A stretch of 64,000 nucleotides of DNA from Bacillota bacterium (lineage in GTDB: Bacteria > Bacillota > Bacilli > Paenibacillales > Paenibacillaceae): positions 6,922 to 70,921 of the forward strand of contig JAEWPC010000081.1 in NCBI GenBank assembly GCA_023460795.1, read 5' to 3'. Of the stretch, positions 46,713 to 56,399 are shown piece by piece; positions within the stretch are counted from its first letter, which is position 1; every line of letters starts with the position of its first letter. Made by a program: the position numbers and the translations under genes. The notes beneath the pieces are model-generated. The model saw only the letters and a program-made list of their open reading frames with translations, was not told the DNA's origin and searched no databases.

Positions 46713-48824
46713 TTAATAATCGACATCCGCCTCGGCCGCTTCGTCAGACTCCACGGCTTCCTCCGAATGCGTGCAGACGGTGCAATGATATTTCGTCTCG
46801 CCCTTCGCGCGCTTCTCGACCATCATGCCGCTGCATTCCGGACACGGCTTGGCGATCGGCTTATCCCAGGAGACGAAGTCGCACTCGGGATACTTGTCGC
46901 AGCCGTAGAACATACGGCCCTTCTTGCTTCTGCGTTCGACGATATGGCCTTCCTTGCATTTCGGGCAGGTGACGCCGGTCGCCTTCACGATCGGCTTCGT
47001 GTTCCGGCAATCCGGGAACCCGGAGCATGCCAGGAACTTCCCGAACCGGCCCATCTTGTATACCATCGGACTGCCGCATTTATCGCAAATTTCGTCCGAC
47101 GGCTCATCGCGGATTTCGACTTCTTTCATTTCTTCCTCGGCGACGGCAAGCCGTTTCTCGAACGACTTGTAAAATTCGCCGATGACGTTGACCCATTCCT
47201 GCGTTCCTTCCTCGACGTGGTCGAGGTCGCCTTCCATATGCGCCGTAAATTCGGCGTCGAGAATTTCCGGGAAGAACTCCTCCATCAGCTGGACGACGAG
47301 CTCTCCCAGCTCCGTCGGCACGAATTTCTTCTCTTCGATGGCGACGTAATAACGCTTCTGAATCGTCTCCAGCGTCGGCGCGTACGTACTCGGACGGCCG
47401 ATGCCCAGCTCCTCGAGCGCACGCACGAGACGCGCCTCCGTGTAACGCGGCGGCGGCTGCGTGAAGTGCTGCTTCGGATCGATCTGCTGCGCCGCTACGC
47501 TCTCGCCCGTCGCAAGCGCCGGTAACAAGCGATCCTCGTCGTTCGTTTCGTCGTCGCTGCCCTCAACGTAAACCTTCGTGAAACCGGGAAACTTCATCTT
47601 CGACCCGTTAGCCCGGAACGTTACCCGTCCGTTCAATAGATCGACCGTCATCGTATCAAGGATCGCGGACGACATCTGGCTCGCGACGAACCGCTCCCAG
47701 ACGAGCTTATAAAGCCGCAGCTGATCTCGAGACAAGAACGCCTTGACCGATTCCGGGTCGCGCAGGACGGACGTCGGGCGAATCGCCTCGTGAGCGTCCT
47801 GGGCATTTGCGTTCTTTTTCACATATACTCGCGGCGTCTCCGGATAGAACTTCTCTCCGTAGCGTTCGACGATGAAAGCTTTCGCTTCGTCTTGCGCGAT
47901 GGGAGAGATCCGAGTCGAGTCGGTACGCATGTACGTGATTAGACCGACCGTGCCTTCTTTGCCGAGATCGACGCCCTCGTATAGCTGTTGGGCGATCTGC
48001 ATCGTCTTGGACGCGCGGAAGTTCAGCTTGCGGGCCGCTTCCTGCTGAAGCGACGAAGTAATGAACGGAGGGGACGGATTGCGCATCCGCTCCTTCTCTT
48101 TCACTTCTCCAACTTCGAACGGTTTACCGTTCAGCAGCGCGATGATTTCCTTCACTTCCGCTTCGCTGCGGAGCTCCTTCTTCTCGCCGCCGAGGGCATG
48201 GAACTTCGCCTCGAATCCGTTCTTCCCTTTCATCAGATGCGCGGTAATGCTCCAATATTCTTCGGGCACGAACGCCTTGATTTCGTTCTCGCGGTCGTAG
48301 ATGAGCTTCACCGCGACGGATTGGACGCGCCCCGCGCTCAGCCCCTTCTTAACCTTCTTCCACAACAAGGGGCTGATCTTATAGCCGACCAGACGATCGA
48401 GCACCCTTCTCGCTTGCTGGGCGTTAACGAGGTCCATATCGATCGGTCTCGGCGTCTTGAACGCGTCTTTGACCGCTTGCTTCGTTATTTCGTTAAATAC
48501 GACGCGGCAAGCGTCCTTCTCGTCCAGCTCCAAGTAATGAGCAAGGTGCCAAGCGATCGCTTCCCCTTCGCGGTCCGGGTCAGCCGCCAGATACACTTTT
48601 TTCACCTTTTTGCTAGCGTCTCTTATTTCCTTCAGCACGTTGCCTTTGCCGCGGATCGTGATGTACTTCGGCAGGAAGTCGTTGTCGACTTCTACACCGA
48701 TCTGACTCTTAGGTAAATCGCGAATGTGGCCCATGGACGCTTTAACGATAAATTTGCTTCCGAGATATTTACCGATCGTCTTGGCTTTCGCCGGGGATTC
48801 CACGATTACGAGTGAATCGGCCAC
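46713..48824 (-). CDS. topA: DNA topoisomerase I
   Basis: Relaxes negative supercoils; 703 aa. Toprim domain starts [20 protein letters not shown]; catalytic Tyr in [15 protein letters not shown]-terminal zinc ribbons ([36 protein letters not shown]) and an acidic end. GTG 48824 is chosen, about 7 nt from AGGAGG and matching the family start; ATG 48830 is almost on the ribosome site. Confidence 0.97.
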   Translation of the reverse strand: MADSLVIVESPAKAKTIGKYLGSKFIVKASMGHIRDLPKSQIGVEVDNDFLPKYITIRGKGNVLKEIRDASKKVKKVYLAADPDREGEAIAWHLAHYLELDEKDACRVVFNEITKQAVKDAFKTPRPIDMDLVNAQQARRVLDRLVGYKISPLLWKKVKKGLSAGRVQSVAVKLIYDRENEIKAFVPEEYWSITAHLMKGKNGFEAKFHALGGEKKELRSEAEVKEIIALLNGKPFEVGEVKEKERMRNPSPPFITSSLQQEAARKLNFRASKTMQIAQQLYEGVDLGKEGTVGLITYMRTDSTRISPIAQDEAKAFIVERYGEKFYPETPRVYVKKNANAQDAHEAIRPTSVLRDPESVKAFLSRDQLRLYKLVWERFVASQMSSAILDTMTVDLLNGRVTFRANGSKMKFPGFTKVYVEGSDDETNDEDRLLPALATGESVAAQQIDPKQHFTQPPPRYTEARLVRALEELGIGRPSTYAPTLETIQKRYYVAIEEKKFVPTELGELVVQLMEEFFPEILDAEFTAHMEGDLDHVEEGTQEWVNVIGEFYKSFEKRLAVAEEEMKEVEIRDEPSDEICDKCGSPMVYKMGRFGKFLACSGFPDCRNTKPIVKATGVTCPKCKEGHIVERRSKKGRMFYGCDKYPECDFVSWDKPIAKPCPECSGMMVEKRAKGETKYHCTVCTHSEEAVESDEAAEADVDY

Positions 48825-48881
48825 GTCCATTCCTCCTCTCCTACGGTCGACGAGTCCCCCTCGGCGAGCCAATCGGCTGCT

Positions 48882-50075
48882 TCAGAGGACTTTATATATA
48901 GAACCGGGTTGCTGCTGTATTGTTCGTTTTATCAATAAAGATAGCAGAACCGATTGTAAAAGTCCAAACTGCATGCCAGATTGTTCCGCCAGCACGTCAA
49001 TGGAACGGGGCTGATCCACTATCAAATCGTAGATCGTTTGCTCGTCTTTCGACAGAATCCGAGTCTTCGAATCCGCCTCCGTTTCTCTAATGGAAACGCG
49101 GGATTTCCGGTTTTCCTTGGGCAACCGATGCTTATAGGCTTGGAAAATATCGCTCTCGTCAAGCACGGGTTCCGCTCCCTTCCGAAAGTATTCGAGCGCC
49201 CCCGAACTGCGAGGCGAGCTGATCGGCCCGGGCACGACGAATACGTCCCGGTCATAGTCGATCGCGAGATCGGCCGTAATGAGGGCGCCGCTCCGCCTTG
49301 CCGCTTCCACGACGATTACCCCCATGGATAGTCCGGCAATGATCCGGTTGCGCATCGGGAATTTCGCCGGATGGATCACGGCATCGGGCGGCGTCTCCGA
49401 CAAGACAAGGCCTTCCTTGACGATCTGATCGTACAGGAGCTGGTTTTCCGGCGGGTAACAGACGTCTACGGGCGTAGCCAACACGGCTATCGTGCCGCAT
49501 TCGCCGCGCAGAGCTCCTCTGTGCGCCCAGGAGTCGATGCCTCTGGCCAGTCCGCTGACGACCGTGAGGCGCCGCGCGCAGCCGGCAGCGAGGTCCTCCG
49601 CGATCTTACGTCCGTACGCCGTCGCTTGGCGGGTTCCGACGATGGCCACCGCCGACTTATGGGCGAGCTCCCAATTCCCTCTATAATAGAGTATCCAAGG
49701 AGGGTCGGCGATTTCCCTTAGCAAAGGCGGATAGCGTTCGTCCAAGAACGTCATAATTCCGATTCCTCGTTCGCGGCACCTTCTGACGCGGCGCTGATGC
49801 GCTACAGGCACAATGCTGGCGATGGCTGCCTCGCACTGCGGCTGCGTAAGCCCCATCTCTCTCCAATCCCGCTCCCGGAACGATCCGACGTCGCTCCGCA
49901 AGCGCTGCGGATGGTTGATCCCGTACTGCACGATCGTGCAAATCGCGAGATCTCCCACTCCTTCGGCTTCATGCAGCGCCAGTAGAAGCTCTCTCGTAAT
50001 TCCCGACTTTCGGACGTCTTCGAGCGATAATTTTGGCCGATTCTTTCTCGCTTTCCAAGGATGAGCGTGTCCCAT
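48882..50075 (-). CDS. dprA: DNA-processing protein DprA/Smf
   Basis: Loads RecA on incoming single-stranded DNA during transformation. Rossmann-like core with VVSGLARGIDSWAHRGAL and NRIIAGLSMGVIVVEAARRS; a C-terminal winged helix (about 340-397, DLIVDQPRSIDVLAEQSGMQ). Length 397 aa. ATG 50075 follows GGGAGAG. Confidence 0.95.
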   Translation of the reverse strand: MGHAHPWKARKNRPKLSLEDVRKSGITRELLLALHEAEGVGDLAICTIVQYGINHPQRLRSDVGSFRERDWREMGLTQPQCEAAIASIVPVAHQRRVRRCRERGIGIMTFLDERYPPLLREIADPPWILYYRGNWELAHKSAVAIVGTRQATAYGRKIAEDLAAGCARRLTVVSGLARGIDSWAHRGALRGECGTIAVLATPVDVCYPPENQLLYDQIVKEGLVLSETPPDAVIHPAKFPMRNRIIAGLSMGVIVVEAARRSGALITADLAIDYDRDVFVVPGPISSPRSSGALEYFRKGAEPVLDESDIFQAYKHRLPKENRKSRVSIRETEADSKTRILSKDEQTIYDLIVDQPRSIDVLAEQSGMQFGLLQSVLLSLLIKRTIQQQPGSIYKVL

Positions 50076-50110
50076 CGTCTCTCCCGACCTTTCTTCCCGA
50101 ATGATACGAC

Positions 50111-50150
50111 AAAAAGCCCTCCACTCCCTCGAACCGAGGGGGCGGAAGGC
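50111..50150 (-). terminator. Intrinsic terminator after sucD
   Basis: Minus-strand AGCCTTCCGCCCCCTCG pairs with CGAGGGAGTGGAGGGCT, ending in TTTT before the dprA start. Confidence 0.8.
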
Positions 50151-50200
50151 TGCCTGCCTTGCCGTTAAGCGTTTGTGTTTATCGTGCCGTAACTATATCA

Positions 50201-51127
50201 TTAACCTTTGCATTTTTCCAGCAGGCCTTTGTCCTCGAGGACGGCGACAAGCGTCGAGCCCATGTCGGAAGGCGTCGGAGCGACGCGGACGCCGCAAGCT
50301 TCGAGCGTTGCGATCTTCTCCGCAGCCGTACCTTTGCCGCCGGAGATGATCGCGCCGGCGTGTCCCATCCGCTTGCCGGCAGGAGCCGTAGCACCGCCGA
50401 TGAAGCCTACGACAGGCTTCGTCATGTTCGCTTTGATCCACTCGGCAGCTTCTTCTTCAGCCGTGCCGCCGATTTCGCCGATCATGATGACCGCGTACGT
50501 ATCCGGGTCTTCATTGAACAGCTTCAGGATGTCGATGAATTCCGAGCCCTTGACCGGGTCGCCGCCGATACCCACAGCCGAAGATTGGCCGATGCCGCGG
50601 GTCGTCAATTGATGCACCGCTTCGTACGTCAGCGTACCGGAACGGGACACGACGCCTACATGGCCTTTCTTGTGGATGTAACCCGGCATGATGCCGATTT
50701 TGATCTCTCCCGGCGTAATGACGCCCGGGCAGTTCGGTCCGATCAGGCGCGTTTTCTTGCCTTCCATATAGCGCATAACCTTAACCATGTCCAGCACCGG
50801 AATGCCTTCCGTGATGCAGATGACAAGGTCGAGCTCCGCGTCTACGGCTTCCATGATGGAGTCGGCCGCGAACGGAGGCGCCACGTAAATAACGGATGCG
50901 GTAGCGCCGGTAGCGGCAACCGCTTCTTTCACCGAATTGAAGATCGGCAGCGTGACTTTCGTGCCGTTCTCCAAATTGAAATCGATCGTTTGGCCGCCTT
51001 TGCCCGGCGTTACTCCGCCGACCATCTGCGTGCCGTATTCCAAAGCACCTTTGGCATGGAACGCTCCCGTCGCGCCCGTGATGCCCTGGGTGATCACCTT
51101 GGTGTTCTTATCGATCAGAATACTCAT
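50201..51127 (-). CDS. sucD: Succinyl-CoA synthetase (ADP-forming) alpha subunit
   Basis: TCA-cycle enzyme; 308 aa. CoA-binding [20 protein letters not shown] at the N-terminus, [14 protein letters not shown], and the phospho-His in GHAGAIIS. It lies 31 nt after sucC and forms the heteromer with it. Confidence 0.97.
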   Translation of the reverse strand: MSILIDKNTKVITQGITGATGAFHAKGALEYGTQMVGGVTPGKGGQTIDFNLENGTKVTLPIFNSVKEAVAATGATASVIYVAPPFAADSIMEAVDAELDLVICITEGIPVLDMVKVMRYMEGKKTRLIGPNCPGVITPGEIKIGIMPGYIHKKGHVGVVSRSGTLTYEAVHQLTTRGIGQSSAVGIGGDPVKGSEFIDILKLFNEDPDTYAVIMIGEIGGTAEEEAAEWIKANMTKPVVGFIGGATAPAGKRMGHAGAIISGGKGTAAEKIATLEACGVRVAPTPSDMGSTLVAVLEDKGLLEKCKG

Positions 51128-51158
51128 GATTTATACACTCCCCGGTAGGTTCCCTAGA

Positions 51159-52319
51159 TTACTTCACTAGCGCGACGATTTTCTGAGCTCCGTCGGACAT
51201 CGAATCGGCCGCGACGATGTTCAGGCCGGACGCGTTCAGGATCTCTTTGCCTTTGGCTACGTTCGTGCCTTCGAGACGTACGACGAGAGGACGGTCCAGA
51301 CCGAGCTCGCGAGCCGCCGCGACGACGCCTTCGGCGATAATGTCGCACTTCATGATGCCGCCGAAAATATTAACGAAAATCCCTTTGACGTTCGCGTCGG
51401 AAAGGATGATTTTGAACGCTTCGGTAACTTTCTCCTTCGTTGCGCCGCCGCCGACGTCAAGGAAGTTGGCAGGCGAGCCGCCGAAATATTTAATAATGTC
51501 CATCGTTGCCATCGCGAGGCCGGCGCCGTTAACCATACAGCCGATATTGCCTTCGAGGGCGATGTAGCTGAGGTCGAATTTGGACGCTTGGATTTCTTTC
51601 GGATCTTCCTCGTCCAAGTCGCGAAGCTCAAGGATGTCCTTGTGACGGAACAGCGCGTTGGAATCGAAGTTCAGCTTCGCGTCGAGCGCCATGACGTTGC
51701 CGTCGCCCGTAACGACGAGCGGGTTGATCTCGGCGATCGAGCAGTCTTTGTCCTCGAACGCTTTATAGAGCGCGAGCATGAATCCGACCGCTTTGTTAAC
51801 GAGCGGACCAGGAATTTTAATATCGTTCGCGAGCGCGCGCGCTTGGAACGGAAGCAAGCCGACTGCAGGGTCTACGACGACTTTGATGATCTTCTCCGGG
51901 GAGTGAGCGGCGACTTCCTCGATGTCCATGCCGCCTTCCTCGGAGCCCATCATGACGACGCGGCCTGTAGCCCGGTCGACGACGACGCCGATGTAGTATT
52001 CCTTCTTGATGTCGCAGCCTTCTTCGATGAGCAGGCGTTTCACTTCTTTGCCTTCAGGACCCGTCTGGTGCGTAACGAGCACTTTGCCGAGCAGCTCTTT
52101 CGCATAATTCGCGACGTCGTCGAGACTTTTCGCGATCTTGACGCCGCCCGCTTTACCGCGGCCGCCGGCATGGATTTGAGCTTTAACGACTTGAACCGGA
52201 CCGCCTAGTTCTTTAGCCGCAGCGACCGCTTCTTCGACGGTAAACGCCACTTTGCCGCGCGGTACGGCGACGCCGTATTGACGCAGTACTTCTTTGCCTT
52301 GATACTCATGAATGTTCAT
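51159..52319 (-). CDS. sucC: Succinyl-CoA synthetase (ADP-forming) beta subunit
   Basis: Product of 386 aa. ATP-grasp domain from [20 protein letters not shown] through [19 protein letters not shown]; the C-terminal half has NINPLVV-like [12 protein letters not shown] and [14 protein letters not shown] 52319 follows GGGAGG; the frame is open upstream with no better site. Confidence 0.97.
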   Translation of the reverse strand: MNIHEYQGKEVLRQYGVAVPRGKVAFTVEEAVAAAKELGGPVQVVKAQIHAGGRGKAGGVKIAKSLDDVANYAKELLGKVLVTHQTGPEGKEVKRLLIEEGCDIKKEYYIGVVVDRATGRVVMMGSEEGGMDIEEVAAHSPEKIIKVVVDPAVGLLPFQARALANDIKIPGPLVNKAVGFMLALYKAFEDKDCSIAEINPLVVTGDGNVMALDAKLNFDSNALFRHKDILELRDLDEEDPKEIQASKFDLSYIALEGNIGCMVNGAGLAMATMDIIKYFGGSPANFLDVGGGATKEKVTEAFKIILSDANVKGIFVNIFGGIMKCDIIAEGVVAAARELGLDRPLVVRLEGTNVAKGKEILNASGLNIVAADSMSDGAQKIVALVK

Positions 52320-52622
52320 GATCCAAGCATCCTCCCGTTTTGCGTTCAATATATCTGTGATTCGTTTTGCAGTATGTAACAAAACCTCCACCATTGTAAC
52401 ACTAAATGTTTTATCGTTCCTCACTTTTTCATATCTTTTTTAGTCTAATTTGGCAATGGTTTAATCTCATAGTTAGATCGAAAGTGGCTTAACAGATCTA
52501 GGATGTTCGTTAATCGGAAAAATCATGCTAAAGCGACCTCGGCGAGAATAAAAATGATACAACTAGAGCCTGACATGCTAGAATATGGATGTAGCAAACG
52601 TTGCTGAGGACGGTGACGGAAC
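52320..52622. other. Divergent intergenic region between sucC and the small lipoprotein gene
   Basis: It holds a possible sucC promoter on the minus strand, an extended -10 TGTTACAAT (52401-52393) about 75 nt ahead of sucC, with no good -35. On the plus strand GATACA (52556-52561), 17 nt, TAGAAT with TGC just before (52579-52584) could drive the 97-aa gene. I see no other structure. Confidence 0.4.
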
Positions 52623-52916
52623 TTGAAGTTTAAACATTTGTTGCTCATTTTCATGCTGATCGTAATCATGGTATCGCTAACGGGCTGCGCGCCGGGTGAC
52701 GGAACGAATACCGCCGATCATCCCGCGGGTTTTTTCTGGGGAATATGGCATGGCTGGATTGCTCCGATTTCGCTCATCGTCTGCATTTTCAATCCCGATA
52801 TTAGAGTATACGAATCGAATAATACGGGTTGGTGGTATGACCTTGGGTTCTACATCGCCATCGTCAGCGGTTTCGGAGGTATATCGTTCTCTCGCCGCAA
52901 AAGTAAACATTCTTAG
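52623..52916 (+). CDS. Small membrane lipoprotein-like protein of unknown function
   Basis: Product of 97 aa. An N-terminal signal ends in a lipobox-like LTGC (MVSLTGCAP, Cys near residue 22). Next comes AGFFWGIWHGWIAPISLIVC with a membrane helix, then NNTGWWYDLGFYIAIVSGFG with another, and a short basic tail. The start is TTG 52623 with GAGGACGG about 8 nt upstream. I recall similar small proteins in Firmicutes but no function. It is convergent with the ABC operon. Confidence 0.75.
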   Translation: MKFKHLLLIFMLIVIMVSLTGCAPGDGTNTADHPAGFFWGIWHGWIAPISLIVCIFNPDIRVYESNNTGWWYDLGFYIAIVSGFGGISFSRRKSKHS

Positions 52917-52943
52917 CGTTATACGCGATATGGAAACGAAATG

Positions 52944-52990
52944 AAGCACCTTCCCGACGTCTGGACGCGCGGAAGAAGGTGCTTTAAGTT
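52944..52990. terminator. Shared terminator hairpin between the small lipoprotein gene and the ABC operon
   Basis: AAGCACCTTC (52944-52953) pairs with GAAGGTGCTT (52975-52984). A short T-containing tail follows on the plus strand (TAAGTTTG). Convergent genes end on both sides. Nearly the same hairpin recurs at 56351. Confidence 0.7.
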
Positions 52991-53011
52991 TGTCTAATGG
53001 TTATTACCCGA

Positions 53012-53851
53012 TCAACCTTTCACGCCGCCGGCAGTTAAGCCTTCGATAATCTGTTTCTGCAGGACGGCATAAATCACCATGACCGGCACGACGCTGTAGA
53101 CGATTCCCGCCGACATTTGCGCGTAATTCGTATTATAGGTATCTCGGAAACCGACCATTCCGACGGGCAGCGTGCGCAGTTCATCCGTGGAGATGAAGAA
53201 GTTCGCGAGCAGGAATTCGTTCCAGTTCCCGATAAAGTTGAGGATGAATACCGTCACCAGCGCCGGGATCGTCAGGGGGAAAATGATTCTTAGGAATACG
53301 CCCTTCGCCGTCAGCCCATCCATGACCGCGGCTTCCTCAAGCTCTCCCGGAATCGAGCGCATGAATGCCGACAAGATGATGACGTTCAGCGGGATCGCCC
53401 CGGCGGTATAAGGAATGATTAGCGCCAGATGGGTGTCTAGGATCTCGGCGTCCATTAACATAATAAAGATAGGCAGCAATAATGCGTTGCCGGGAATGAG
53501 CATGCCGATCAAGATGAACTGGTACATCCCTTTGCTCAATTTTCCATATCTCATCCTTGTAATCGCGAAAGAGGCCATGGCCGCGAAAATAATCGTAGCG
53601 ACTGAACACAGGGTTGCGATGTACAAGCTGTTCATAAAGTAAACGTTGATGCTCGCGTTTACCCATGCCTCGTGAAAGTTCTCGAAATGAAACGAAGAAG
53701 GAAAGCCGAACGGGTTGCTCGCTATTGCCTGGTTATCCGACTTTACCGAGGAAAAGACGACGAACACGAACGGATACAGGATCACGACCACGTAAGCTAG
53801 CAGGACAATATGACTCATACTCTTTTTAAGTGATCTGAAGGATATCGTCAT
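53012..53851 (-). CDS. Carbohydrate ABC transporter permease (MalG type)
   Basis: Product of 279 aa with six membrane helices; the EAA loop that contacts the ATPase is ELEEAAVMDGLTAKGVFLRI. It belongs to the binding-protein-dependent sugar permease family. It overlaps the first permease by 4 nt (ATGA). The substrate cannot be told from sequence. No ATPase gene is nearby; a shared MsmX-type ATPase is likely. Confidence 0.93.
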   Translation of the reverse strand: MTISFRSLKKSMSHIVLLAYVVVILYPFVFVVFSSVKSDNQAIASNPFGFPSSFHFENFHEAWVNASINVYFMNSLYIATLCSVATIIFAAMASFAITRMRYGKLSKGMYQFILIGMLIPGNALLLPIFIMLMDAEILDTHLALIIPYTAGAIPLNVIILSAFMRSIPGELEEAAVMDGLTAKGVFLRIIFPLTIPALVTVFILNFIGNWNEFLLANFFISTDELRTLPVGMVGFRDTYNTNYAQMSAGIVYSVVPVMVIYAVLQKQIIEGLTAGGVKG

Positions 53852-54732
53852 GAGTATTCGACCCTTTCCATTCTTCTAACGACGAGCCATTGATACAGCG
53901 CGGTTAGAATCAACGTAAACACGAAAATCAGTACCGCGATGGCGTTGCCGTAACCGTATTTGATGTTCGTCATCCCGTATTTGATCATATAGGTCGCCAT
54001 GACGTCCGTCGCGCCGCCCGGGCCGCCTCTCGTCATAATGATGACGATATCGGCCGCTTTCATCGCGCCTGCGATCGAGAGCATGATGACGACGGAGATG
54101 ATCGGCATGATCAGCGGAACCGTGATCCTCGTCGCGCGCATGAAACCGCTGGCTCCGTCGACGATGGCCGCCTCGTTGATTTCCTTCGGAATGGCCAAGA
54201 TCGCGGCAAGCACCATGACGATGTAGAACCCCGTCCATTGCCAGGCATTAGTTATGAGAATCGAGAACATCGCCCAGTTCGAGTCGGACAGCCACATGAC
54301 GGGCTGAAGTCCAAGCTTCGTCAAGATAAGGTTCAACAAACCGATATCCGGTTCGTAGATGAAGCTCCACAGAATGCCGATTACCGCGGTGGACATGACC
54401 GCAGGGACGAACACGGCCGTTTTGTACAGTCCTTTGAGCTTGCGAACGTTGCTGATCAGAACCGAGAACAAGACGATAATCGGAACCTGCACGAATACCG
54501 AGAACAGAATGAAATAGCCGTTATTAAGGACGGAGTACCACATCTTCGAGTCCGTAAACGCGTCCTTGAAGTTCGTCAAGCCGTTGAATTCCGCCGCTTC
54601 GATGCCGTTCCAGTCCGTAAAGCCTTTGAGGAACGCGGAAATCATCGGGTAAATGAAGAACAGGATATAGAGCACAAGGACGGGGAGCAGGAACAACGCG
54701 TACGTCCACGGGGTTCTAAGCGCTTTATTCAT
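53848..54732 (-). CDS. Carbohydrate ABC transporter permease (MalF type)
   Basis: Product of 294 aa, six membrane helices, EAA loop INEAAIVDGASGFMRATRIT. ATG 54732 follows GGAGG. It lies 115 nt behind the binding-protein gene, across a hairpin. Confidence 0.93.
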   Translation of the reverse strand: MNKALRTPWTYALFLLPVLVLYILFFIYPMISAFLKGFTDWNGIEAAEFNGLTNFKDAFTDSKMWYSVLNNGYFILFSVFVQVPIIVLFSVLISNVRKLKGLYKTAVFVPAVMSTAVIGILWSFIYEPDIGLLNLILTKLGLQPVMWLSDSNWAMFSILITNAWQWTGFYIVMVLAAILAIPKEINEAAIVDGASGFMRATRITVPLIMPIISVVIMLSIAGAMKAADIVIIMTRGGPGGATDVMATYMIKYGMTNIKYGYGNAIAVLIFVFTLILTALYQWLVVRRMERVEYS

Positions 54733-54792
54733 CGTTACCTCTACCTCCGGGATGTTAAGACGTCTGCAGGGTGTCACGGGTTGTATTGCAAA

Positions 54793-54822
54793 AGTACCAC
54801 CCGCTCAGGAGCGGGCGGTACT
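54793..54822 (-). terminator. Intercistronic hairpin behind the solute-binding gene
   Basis: Minus-strand AGTACCGCCCGC pairs with GCGGGTGGTACT, followed by TTTGC. It probably protects or partly terminates the binding-protein mRNA so that it outnumbers the permease mRNA. Confidence 0.65.
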
Positions 54823-54847
54823 CTTGATCGTTCCGGACGGTTTGCGC

Positions 54848-56161
54848 TTAATCGTCGGCTTTGTTCGCTGCGGTTTGGACTTTCTGAACGCTGTCCAGCA
54901 TCGCTTTAGGCGTCGTTTTGCCGCCGATCAGCTTCTGGATGCCTTCGCTGAGCGCCGTATTGACGTCGGCTTGAACCAAGGAGTCGAATGCCGGGAATGC
55001 GCCGCTTGCTTTGTTGCCTACGGCAATGATTTCTTTGACCAGCGGGGACACTTTCGCAGCGGCGAGCTTCTTCGCGTCGACTTTCATCGAAGGGAGAACG
55101 CCGTCCGCTTCAAGGCCGCGAATTTGCATCTCGTCGTTGTACATGTTCTTGATGAACGACTTGATCGCTGCCATTTGGACTTTGTCTTTAGCTACTTTGG
55201 CGGAGAAGCCGTAGCCGTTCGAGAAGCCGCCGTTGACCGCCGTTTGGCTGCCTTTGCCGTTCGATACTCTCGGCATCGCGAAGTAACCTACTTTGTCCGT
55301 CATATTGCCGGCTTGCTTCGGATCAGAGAATACGCTGGACGCCCATGAGCCGTCGTACATCATAATCGCTTCGCCGCGAATGAGTTGGTTGCGTTGCTCG
55401 CCGTATTCCAGTCCGAGCTCGCCTTCTTTGAAATACCCTTTCTTGACCCAATCTTGATACTTGGTGAACGCGGCGATCATCTCGGCGCTGTTCCACTTCG
55501 TCTTGCCTGTCGCGAATCCGTTCGTAATATCCGGGCCGGCGAAACGGGACCATAGCGTGTTAGCTGTCATAAGCGGTACCCATGCGGCTTTGGAAGCTTG
55601 AGCGAAAGGCGTTTTGCCGTCTTTCTTGATCGTGTCGGCCAATTTCTCGAGCTCGTCAAGCGTGGTTGGGATTTTCAGGTTTTTGTTCTTGAAATACTCC
55701 TTGTTGTAGAAGTAGCCTTCTTGGTAGCCGCCGATCGGCAAGCCGTAAACTTTGCCGTTCACCGTGAACTCGCCGAGCGAGATGAATTTATTCTGCAAGC
55801 CGAGTTCCTTCAGAATCGGCGTAAGATCCAGCAGTCTGCCCGCTTGGACGTACAACTGCGTGTCGGAGCCGCCGAATAGATCGAAGATCGGCGGCGGATT
55901 GTTGATGACCATTTCCGAACGCAATTTCTCTTTGCGGTTTACGTCCGAATCGACGCCGTCCAATTTGAATTGAACGCCCGGGACTTCTTTTTGCACTTTC
56001 TTGAGCACATCGTTCAGGATATTGAGCCGTTGCTGTTTCGACTCGCCCAATTGCGTGTGACGTACTTTCATCGTGACGGTTTTGGCCGCGCCGGCTGAAC
56101 CCATGGCCGTTGTTGCCACGAGAACCGCGCCGATCGCGATAAGCGGAAGACTTTTCTTCAT
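54848..56161 (-). CDS. Carbohydrate ABC transporter substrate-binding protein, no lipobox
   Basis: Product of 437 aa of the extracellular solute-binding family 1. N-terminal signal MKKSLPLIAIGAVLVATTAM then GSAGAAKTV; a cleavage after an Ala-X-Ala-like site is possible, but there is no Cys at all near it (nor elsewhere that I can find), so the usual lipoprotein anchor of Gram-positives is missing. Body: FDLFGGSDTQLYVQAGRLLD and MYDGSWASSVFSDPKQAGNM fit the family. ATG 56161 follows AGGAGG. Confidence 0.92.
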   Translation of the reverse strand: MKKSLPLIAIGAVLVATTAMGSAGAAKTVTMKVRHTQLGESKQQRLNILNDVLKKVQKEVPGVQFKLDGVDSDVNRKEKLRSEMVINNPPPIFDLFGGSDTQLYVQAGRLLDLTPILKELGLQNKFISLGEFTVNGKVYGLPIGGYQEGYFYNKEYFKNKNLKIPTTLDELEKLADTIKKDGKTPFAQASKAAWVPLMTANTLWSRFAGPDITNGFATGKTKWNSAEMIAAFTKYQDWVKKGYFKEGELGLEYGEQRNQLIRGEAIMMYDGSWASSVFSDPKQAGNMTDKVGYFAMPRVSNGKGSQTAVNGGFSNGYGFSAKVAKDKVQMAAIKSFIKNMYNDEMQIRGLEADGVLPSMKVDAKKLAAAKVSPLVKEIIAVGNKASGAFPAFDSLVQADVNTALSEGIQKLIGGKTTPKAMLDSVQKVQTAANKADD

Positions 56162-56185
56162 TGAGTGTAGCCTCCTAAGCGTGAT

Positions 56186-56199
56186 TGGAATCGCTTTCA
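56186..56199 (-). promoter_or_regulatory. CcpA cre site at the ABC operon start
   Basis: TGAAAGCGATTCCA on the minus strand fits TGNAANCGNNNNCA; the opposite strand (TGGAATCGCTTTCA) fits as well. It lies 6 nt downstream of the -10 box, at the expected transcription start, as in catabolite-repressed operons. A LacI-family operator is a possible alternative. Confidence 0.65.
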
Positions 56200-56205
56200 G
56201 AGATA

Positions 56206-56234
56206 ATTATAGTTAGGCTAGCAAAATGTGGTAA
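56206..56234 (-). promoter_or_regulatory. Sigma-A promoter of the ABC operon
   Basis: Minus-strand TTACCA (56234-56229), 17-nt spacer, TATAAT (56211-56206). Confidence 0.75.
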
Positions 56235-56295
56235 GTGCTCTAATCGCTAACCAAGGGATAATTTCATCTTATGACAATTTGATCCATGTCAAAGG

Positions 56296-56324
56296 TTGAC
56301 ACATTTTCTTGCGCGAGTTAGACT
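56296..56324 (+). promoter_or_regulatory. Sigma-A promoter upstream of comM
   Basis: TTGACA (56296-56301), 17 nt, TAGACT (56319-56324). The start would be near 56331. Confidence 0.7.
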
Positions 56325-56350
56325 TGGCGCATAGGATATCGATCGGAAGG

Positions 56351-56396
56351 AAGCACCTTCCCGTACGTAGGACTACGTCGGAGGAAGGTGCTTTTT
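56351..56396 (+). terminator. Terminator/attenuator hairpin in the comM leader
   Basis: AAGCACCTTCC (56351-56361) pairs with GGAAGGTGCTT (56383-56393), with inner pairing CCG/CGG and ACGTAG/CTACGT, then TTTTT (56392-56396). It sits between the promoter and the comM GTG, and its 3' arm contains the comM ribosome-binding sequence GGAGGAAGG. Confidence 0.75.
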
Positions 56397-56399
56397 GTC

